Made by a program: the position numbers and the translations under genes
Shown: positions 58,096 to 64,000 of the stretch, piece after piece
Layout: the number at the start of each line of letters is the position of its first letter
How positions within the stretch are numbered: position 1 is the first letter of the stretch
Notes under the pieces: generated by a model
Database searches by the model: none
Told to the model about the DNA's origin: nothing
The model's input: the letters and a program-made list of their open reading frames with translations, nothing else
Source of the DNA: CADCTM01 sp049671305
Lineage (GTDB): Bacteria > Cyanobacteriota > Cyanobacteriia > Cyanobacteriales > Coleofasciculaceae
Assembly: GCA_049671305.1 (NCBI GenBank)
Contig: JBATUR010000034.1
Location: forward strand, 1-64,000
Length of the DNA stretch: 64,000 bases
Reading direction: 5' to 3'

Positions 58096-60294
58096 TTAAC
58101 TTAGGTTAAAATCAAGCCCATCCTCTCCAAAATCTAACTCATCAAATTCCGGAAATTCAGAATCATTGTCTTGAGTTGGTAGCGGTAATTGAGAATTTGA
58201 ACCTAATTCAGAAAGTTGTGTTGCTGATGGTTTGGGGTTAATTTCCGATACAGTAGCAGGCGACTTTGAAGGGGGTTTGCTCGTCCCATTACCATTGCCA
58301 TTACCATTTTGATTGTGGATCATCATGCCTAGCAAGCCATCAACTAAACCCGCACCGCTACCGTTACCACTAACAGCGACATCAGGAACAACGCGCACAC
58401 TGCGATCGCCGATAATTTGCATTAACTGCAATGCGGTATAACCTTGGCTCCCCAAAGCAACGACACCCGATCTATAGGCTTCAGCTTTGGCATTTCCCGT
58501 TACCCGAATTGACTCTGCTTCACCTGTTGCCTGCTTAACTCGTGCTTGCGACTTCAACTCAGCAATACTTACACCTTGTTCAGCCTTAACCATATCCTGC
58601 TGAATATTAGCGATCGCGGTTTCTCTGACCAACTGCTGGCGCTGAGTCTGTGCCATTTGCTGTACTTCGTAAGTTTTTTGCTGCTCTTGGGCAATTTTAC
58701 GATCAGTTTGGGTTTGCATGAGTTCGATTGGAGGTAAAATCTCACCAATCAACGTGTCAATTGCCTGGACATCATAAGCCCGAATTGCTGCCCTGATATA
58801 ATCCGCCGCCTCTACCTGTCGTTCACTACGAGCGCCCAAGAAATCTAGTACAGTGTAAGCTTGAGCCGAGTTGCGGAAATAATTTCCTACCGTTGGTTTT
58901 AGTACATGATCTACCAAATTTTGCATCGCCCCCACACGAGAAATCACTTTCGGCGCATCTAATGCCCCCACATGGATAATTTGCGACACTTCTAAATCGA
59001 AGGTAAAACCATCATTAGAACACACTGTCAGGGAAGAAAGATTGGCATCATAACTATGTCTTTCCGTTTGCCCAGACCAGTTTAAAACAATATTAATTGT
59101 GGGTACTAGTTCAATTTTTAAAACCCTGGTATTTAGGGGATGTTTGCCCGGATAAAGCGGCGTTACCCACACACCTTTATCGCCAACATTAACTAAATTA
59201 CCGTGGGTAAATGCAGCACCGCTAACATCATCTTGTGTCTTACCCACAAAGGAAATTACCACACCTACATAACCAATAGGAATTTCCGTCATTGGCACTT
59301 GTTCAACCCCAACAAACCAAGGATTGAGGTTCCAGGAACCTGACAGCAAAACTTGTTCTTGTAAGCCGCGTCGTCCACCGCCGTTGATGAATTTTTGGGC
59401 ATTTTGAAAGTTATCATGTCCGGGGATAGTTGCCCCAGCGATTTCACCTTCTTCAATAGAAATACCATCAAAAGTAGTAACAATTCCCACCTTATCTGGA
59501 GCAATTTTATACAATCGCAACTGTTCTGGCGTCATGCCATTAGCAGTGGCATTGGCAGCAGTAATCACGGTAAATAGGGCGGTGTTGATGCGGTAGGTTC
59601 CAGTTGTCAACAAACCCATTTGACGACCTTTTTCGCCGCCTGCCTTCAGAAATTTGCGTGCATCTTGGTAATTGTCGCACTCGATAACTTTCCCCATAAT
59701 TCGCTGTGGTGGAATGGAAGTGCCATCGGCGGCAATTAGTAGGGCGATTTCCCCTTGAGGTACAACGGTTACAGACTCTTTCCGCACCGCAAATTGCCAG
59801 GGCCAGTAGCCCCAGTGCCAGCCAGGAGCGAGGGTGTCGGCTTGATACCCCGCCTCGCCTTGCAGGGCAATGAGTCGTCCTGGAGGCAGCCCGCGTCCTT
59901 TCAGGGAGAATTTTTTGACAATGATGCCGACTTCCCGTTCACCGATCACGACAAGTCCGCCAAAAAATAAGGGTATGCTGACAACGACAACGCCTGCTAC
60001 CATGATTAAAATTAAGGTGCCTGGATCGAAGAGATCCATTGACCTGTATTGGTTAGCAGGGTTTTTTCTTAACAAGCTTGGTTGGTTCGGAGTGGTTAAG
60101 GTGAGGGGTATGGGTTGTTGGGGTAGTTGGTTTAGCGTCGGTTTGAGTCCAGCACTAACTGAGGCGAAGGTGACGGTGGCAAGGACTGAGGCAGCAAATT
60201 GTTTAAAAATGGGACTTTTAAGGGTATTTGAGGACTGAAGCAATAGTGAAGTGCTGTTGGAAGCCGACTGCACCAAGGAAAAAATGTTTTTCAT
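58096..60294 (-). CDS. SPFH/Band 7 (flotillin-like) membrane protein
   Basis: The 732-residue protein has an N-terminal Pro-rich part, a membrane helix at about 95-118 (LILIMVAGVVVVSIPLFFGG), then SPFH sequence (IGEREVGIIVKKFSLKGRGL) and a second, band-7-like block (about 355-520) with WVTPLYPGKHPLNTRVLKI and QIIHVGALDAPKVISRVG. A coiled coil of Gln-rich, flotillin-like repeats spans about 545-640, and a low-complexity tail with NGNGNGNG and acidic Asp/Glu patches ends the protein. Flotillins organise membrane microdomains. GAGAGGG stands five bases before the ATG. It is coupled to the WD40 kinase gene. Confidence 0.9.
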   Translation of the reverse strand: MKNIFSLVQSASNSTSLLLQSSNTLKSPIFKQFAASVLATVTFASVSAGLKPTLNQLPQQPIPLTLTTPNQPSLLRKNPANQYRSMDLFDPGTLILIMVAGVVVVSIPLFFGGLVVIGEREVGIIVKKFSLKGRGLPPGRLIALQGEAGYQADTLAPGWHWGYWPWQFAVRKESVTVVPQGEIALLIAADGTSIPPQRIMGKVIECDNYQDARKFLKAGGEKGRQMGLLTTGTYRINTALFTVITAANATANGMTPEQLRLYKIAPDKVGIVTTFDGISIEEGEIAGATIPGHDNFQNAQKFINGGGRRGLQEQVLLSGSWNLNPWFVGVEQVPMTEIPIGYVGVVISFVGKTQDDVSGAAFTHGNLVNVGDKGVWVTPLYPGKHPLNTRVLKIELVPTINIVLNWSGQTERHSYDANLSSLTVCSNDGFTFDLEVSQIIHVGALDAPKVISRVGAMQNLVDHVLKPTVGNYFRNSAQAYTVLDFLGARSERQVEAADYIRAAIRAYDVQAIDTLIGEILPPIELMQTQTDRKIAQEQQKTYEVQQMAQTQRQQLVRETAIANIQQDMVKAEQGVSIAELKSQARVKQATGEAESIRVTGNAKAEAYRSGVVALGSQGYTALQLMQIIGDRSVRVVPDVAVSGNGSGAGLVDGLLGMMIHNQNGNGNGNGTSKPPSKSPATVSEINPKPSATQLSELGSNSQLPLPTQDNDSEFPEFDELDFGEDGLDFNLS

Positions 60295-60720
60295 GGTTCC
60301 CTCTCAAGGAGGAGAATTTATTTCCAGCCTAGCCGATTTATCAAGATTTTAGAAAGTTAGAGAGGGCGCAAAAGTAAGCTACATCTGGATTTGAAGCTTT
60401 TTATATATTTTTCTGTAGCAGAGAATAAGTAAATTCCTTATCACAAATGTAGGTGAAATCTAGGAATTGGGGAAAACTAATACTCAGTAATCCTACTGTG
60501 GGTGATGAGTAGGTAAAGCTCATATATTATAATTTCATTTTTCTCTCTCATTGGCATAATGCTCATGACAACATCTGGTTTTTCTTTTGTCTACAAACAG
60601 CTTTTTCGTCAAAGATTTTTTGAAGTATCGTCTTTTGAAATGCTTAGTTGAAAATTTTAATGTAAGTATAAGAGGTATTAATTATCAATAAACTATTCTA
60701 ATGATGGCAACTGATATTAC
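60295..60720. other. Divergent intergenic region without a clear gene
   Basis: The gap carries the promoters of the SPFH gene and of the multi-PAS kinase gene, but none could be assigned with confidence. It is AT-rich. TACTCA at 60480 and TGAGTA at 60506 form a weak inverted repeat. No RNA gene or repeat was found. Confidence 0.5.
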
Positions 60721-63648
60721 ATGAAAGACCCTAAACTACTCCCACAAAAATATGAAATAAAAAAGCTGTCAGCAGAACATAATCTGATTTTTAGGCTAGA
60801 TAGAGAGCTATGCTATGTCTATGTAAATTCGCCAATTCCACAAACACTAGATTTTTCAGAATACCTCAAGCAAATAGTTGCTGCTCTATATTTATCACAA
60901 GATACAATCTCTCTCTGGGAAACGTTAGCAAAAGAAGTATTTAAAACCTGTCAAGAATTACAAGTAGAATTAGAGGTTTGGACAGATCATGGAGAGAGAC
61001 ATTATCAAGTTGATTTAGTTCCAGAATTCACAACTTATGGCTCTGTAGAGTTCGTATTAGGTATAGTTCGCGACGTAACAAAAAATAAGCAAACTGAACT
61101 AGCACTACAACAGATGCAGTTAGAACTGCAACAGGCAAAAGAACAACTACGAGCAGTTTTGGATGCAGTACCTGGATTGATTTCGTGGGTTAGTTCTGAA
61201 GGAAAATATATCGGGGTTAATCAAAAGTTAGCTGATAATTTTAATTTACTTCCTGATGCTTTTGTTGAGCAAGAGATTGGTTTTATAAATTGTCGATGTG
61301 AATTTGCCCAATTTATAGAAAAGTTTCTTGCCAGTTCTTGCCAAACCAAGCGTCGAGTTATTGATGTACAAATTAGTGGTACAACCAGAAATTATTTAGT
61401 TGCTGCTCAAAAATACAATCAAGGTAATGCTGTTGTTTCTGTCGGAATTGATATTACCGAAGGCAAAGTTGCTGAAGAACAATTGCGACAGCGTGAAGAA
61501 CAATTACGCCTTGCTTTAGATGCGGCAAACATGGGTTTTTGGGACTGGAATCTTAAGACAGGATTTGTCACCTTATCAAGTACTCACGAAAAACTATTTG
61601 GCATTAGTTTGGAAGATTATGATGGGACTAATGAAAGCTTTCTAGCAATTATTCATCCCGAAGATCGCCATCGCGTCAGCTACGGTGATTTTAAAGCAAT
61701 TGAAGCTGGCAAACCTTGTGATGTGGAATATCGCGTGATTTTGCCTGATGGAGAGATTCGTTGGATCGAAAGCAAAGGTCAAGCTTATTATGATGCAACA
61801 GGTAAACCCTTGCGGCTAACTGGAATTAATTTAGATATTACAGAGCGAAAAAATAGCCAACTTGCCCTTAATTCCCAGAATAAGTTTCTACAAACAGTCA
61901 TTGATACCAATCCTAATTTAATTTTTGTTAAAGATTTAGGTGGTCGGTATGTCATGATAAATCAAGCTTTTGCCAATTTTTATAATATTACTATTGAACA
62001 GTTGATCGGCAAAACTGATGCTTGTTTTAATCTCAATTCTGAGGAAGTAGAAAAGTTTGTACTTCAAGACCAAGAAGTAATAGCCACAGCCGAGCAAAAG
62101 TTTATTCCCGAAGAAATTTGTTGTAGTCAAGCCGGAGAAATACACTGGTTTCAAACTATTAAAAGACCACTTTTTGATGTAAATGGTCAAGTTTATCAAG
62201 TGCTTGGAGTTAGTACTGATATTACTGAACGTAAACAGATAGAAGAGCAACTACGCAAAAGCGAATCTCAACTTCGTCTTGCCCTAAATGCCGCCCGTAT
62301 GGGTCACTGGGAAAGAGATATTAAAACTGGTAAAATTAATTTTTCTAATAATCTTGAAAAACTTTATGATTTTGCTCCTAATACTTATGATGGGACTTAT
62401 GAAACTTATCTGGCGAAAATTCATCCAGAAGATCGGGAATTTGTTGATCAAGCCACTCAAAATTCTCTCAATACAGGTGCCGAGCGTGATTTAGAGTTCC
62501 GCGTAGTTTGGCAGGATGGCACTATTCATTGGATCTGTAGCAAAGGACAAGTGATTTATGACGAAGCAGGAGAGGCAGCTTTCTTAAGTGGAATTAGTTT
62601 AGATATTAGCGATCACAAATTTGCAGAGGCACAATTACAGCAAAGTCAAGAGCAATTACACCGCGCTTTGGAGGCAGCGCGTATGGGTTTTTGGGAATGG
62701 AATATTCAAGCAGAAACTACTAATTGTTCGAGTAATTTAAAACAACTATGTGGTCTTGATGATCATACCTCTGAGGTAAATTATGAGAGCTTTATGAACT
62801 TAGTTCACCCGGAAGATAGAGATTATCTTCAACAAGTAATTCAAGAATGTTTGATAACTGGCAATGACTATAATGTAGAATTCCGCATTGTGTTATCTGA
62901 CGGTAATATTCGCTGGATGGAAGGTAAAGGTCAGATTTTTTATGACGAAATAGGTAAACCCCTACGAATGACAGGAATGGGTCTAGATATCAGTGAACGT
63001 AAACAGTCAGAGATAGAAATTAAAGAATCCTTACGAGAAAAAGAAGTTTTACTGCAAGAAATCCATCACCGAGTTAAAAATAATTTGCAAGTAATCTCTA
63101 GTCTTCTCGACTTACAATCACAGCGTCTTACAGATCAAGTCGCCTTAGAAGTTTTTCAGGAAAGTCAGAACCGTATTAAACTAATGTCGCTCGTCCATGA
63201 AACCTTATATAAATACAAAGATTTTGTTAAACTCAACTTTTCTGAGTTTGTAAAAACCTTGACGGATTATTTATTTAGAGCTTATCAAAAAGAAGCAAGT
63301 GAAATTATTTTAGAGCTAAAGCTTGAGCAAGTTAAACTTAAACTCGATAAGGCAATTCCTTGTGGTTTAATTATTAGTGAATTAGTTTCTAACTCACTGA
63401 AATATGCCTTTCCTGATCAAATGCCGGGGAAAATTTCTCTCTTTCTTAACCATGATCAGCATAATTATATCAGCCTAATTATTCAAGATAATGGCGTAGG
63501 TTTTCCTGTAGATTGGGAATCTGGTAAAGGCAAGTCTTTGGGTATGCAATTAGTTAATATTCTCACAAATCAGCTTGAAGGAACCATAGAAATAAATCAT
63601 CGAATGGGTAGCGAATTTAAAATCAGATTTTTAGAACTGGACGATTAA
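60721..63648 (+). CDS. Multi-PAS histidine kinase of the HisKA_2 type
   Basis: The 975-residue cytoplasmic protein has about six PAS-like units (about 15-130, 140-250, 256-385, 385-510, 514-640, 641-765). Units three, five and six are clear copies: RLALDAANMGFWDWN, RLALNAARMGHWERD and HRALEAARMGFWEWN, each followed by HPEDR and DGxIRW. The kinase core begins with EIHHRVKNNLQVISSLLDLQ, whose His near 782 is the phospho-site of the HisKA_2/HWE class, followed by an ATPase domain with NSLKYAFPD and DNGVGFP. The receiver gene downstream starts after 14 bases, so the two form one operon. Confidence 0.92.
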   Translation: MKDPKLLPQKYEIKKLSAEHNLIFRLDRELCYVYVNSPIPQTLDFSEYLKQIVAALYLSQDTISLWETLAKEVFKTCQELQVELEVWTDHGERHYQVDLVPEFTTYGSVEFVLGIVRDVTKNKQTELALQQMQLELQQAKEQLRAVLDAVPGLISWVSSEGKYIGVNQKLADNFNLLPDAFVEQEIGFINCRCEFAQFIEKFLASSCQTKRRVIDVQISGTTRNYLVAAQKYNQGNAVVSVGIDITEGKVAEEQLRQREEQLRLALDAANMGFWDWNLKTGFVTLSSTHEKLFGISLEDYDGTNESFLAIIHPEDRHRVSYGDFKAIEAGKPCDVEYRVILPDGEIRWIESKGQAYYDATGKPLRLTGINLDITERKNSQLALNSQNKFLQTVIDTNPNLIFVKDLGGRYVMINQAFANFYNITIEQLIGKTDACFNLNSEEVEKFVLQDQEVIATAEQKFIPEEICCSQAGEIHWFQTIKRPLFDVNGQVYQVLGVSTDITERKQIEEQLRKSESQLRLALNAARMGHWERDIKTGKINFSNNLEKLYDFAPNTYDGTYETYLAKIHPEDREFVDQATQNSLNTGAERDLEFRVVWQDGTIHWICSKGQVIYDEAGEAAFLSGISLDISDHKFAEAQLQQSQEQLHRALEAARMGFWEWNIQAETTNCSSNLKQLCGLDDHTSEVNYESFMNLVHPEDRDYLQQVIQECLITGNDYNVEFRIVLSDGNIRWMEGKGQIFYDEIGKPLRMTGMGLDISERKQSEIEIKESLREKEVLLQEIHHRVKNNLQVISSLLDLQSQRLTDQVALEVFQESQNRIKLMSLVHETLYKYKDFVKLNFSEFVKTLTDYLFRAYQKEASEIILELKLEQVKLKLDKAIPCGLIISELVSNSLKYAFPDQMPGKISLFLNHDQHNYISLIIQDNGVGFPVDWESGKGKSLGMQLVNILTNQLEGTIEINHRMGSEFKIRFLELDD

Positions 63649-63662
63649 GGAATTAAACTAAA

Positions 63663-64000
63663 ATGCGGAGTGCCAGAATATTAATAGTTGAAGATGAAAG
63701 CATTGTTGCTTTAAATATTAAAAATAGACTAGAAGCACTTGGCTATATTATAGTAGCAACGACAAGTTCGGGAGAATCTGCTATTCAAATTGCCCAAGAA
63801 AATCATCCAGATTTAGTGTTGATGGATATCAAACTCAGAGGAGTTATTGATGGTATAGAAGCAGCTACCCAAATCTGGAATCGCTTCCAAATTCCTGTGG
63901 TATATCTAACAGCTTATAGCGATGAAGAAACAGTAGAACGTGCCAAAGTTACGGAACCATACGGCTATATTTTAAAACCATTTGAAGCCAGAGATTTAGG
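63663..64000 (+). CDS. Response regulator, 3' end outside the window
   Basis: From the ATG at 63663 the frame runs to the window edge: RILIVEDESIVALNIKNRLE gives the acidic pair, LVLMDIKLRGVIDG the phospho-acceptor Asp, VVYLTAYSDEE the Thr, and YGYILKPFEARDL the Lys. This is the receiver class that pairs with HisKA_2 kinases. Whether an output domain follows cannot be seen here. Confidence 0.93.
   Translation, partial: MRSARILIVEDESIVALNIKNRLEALGYIIVATTSSGESAIQIAQENHPDLVLMDIKLRGVIDGIEAATQIWNRFQIPVVYLTAYSDEETVERAKVTEPYGYILKPFEARDL

Overview
The window is a piece of a cyanobacterial chromosome. It opens with the 3' end of psbA (photosystem II D1). It also carries ndhM, a Psb34-type photosystem II assembly gene, a CyanoP/PsbP lipoprotein, the ferredoxin-dependent nitrate assimilation pair nirA-narB, and a thiO-thiG fusion of the cyanobacterial kind. 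HIP1-type octamers (GCGATCGC) recur throughout. The number of multidomain kinases suggests a large-genome species; I cannot name the genus.

Layout. 1-13.2 kb: psbA end, a family-10-like glycosidase, an SDR, a divisionless minus-strand block of signalling genes (PP2C phosphatase, CHAT-FHA protease-like protein, small partner), ndhM, several small cyanobacterial proteins and thiO-thiG. 13.2-15.6 kb: a compact remnant of an integron. An attC-like hairpin with an unpaired extra base lies between two minus-strand genes, a 41-bp tandem repeat lies upstream, and a divergent, broken IntI-like integrase follows. 15.6-21.1 kb: narB and nirA, the latter behind an almost ideal NtcA-activated promoter, then a FutA-like iron-binding protein. 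21.1-24.0 kb: RNase III, an NYN-domain protein, a 251-bp MITE-like element with 40-bp inverted repeats, and a VapBC toxin-antitoxin pair. 24.0-28.5 kb: divergent iron transporter permease and ATPase genes, a TonB-like proline-rich protein and psb34.

28.5-39.4 kb: TPR protein, CyanoP, two histidine kinases, a Maf pyrophosphatase, and a four-gene co-directional cluster of unknown function whose first two members are paralogues. 39.4-44.1 kb: a PerM-type permease and a three-gene sugar ABC uptake operon without its ATPase. 44.1-53.5 kb: response regulator, hybrid kinase and a 1957-residue Ser/Thr-plus-His kinase, all on the minus strand. 53.8-60.3 kb: a pentapeptide-repeat protein, an RHH-like protein, and an SPFH (flotillin-like) gene followed after 4 bases by a WD40 Ser/Thr kinase. 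60.7-64 kb: a multi-PAS HisKA_2 kinase and the start of its response regulator.

The strongest unusual signals are the integron remnant, the MITE-like element, the PP2C/CHAT-FHA module and the four-gene unknown cluster. All functional calls come from reading motifs by eye; no database search was run.
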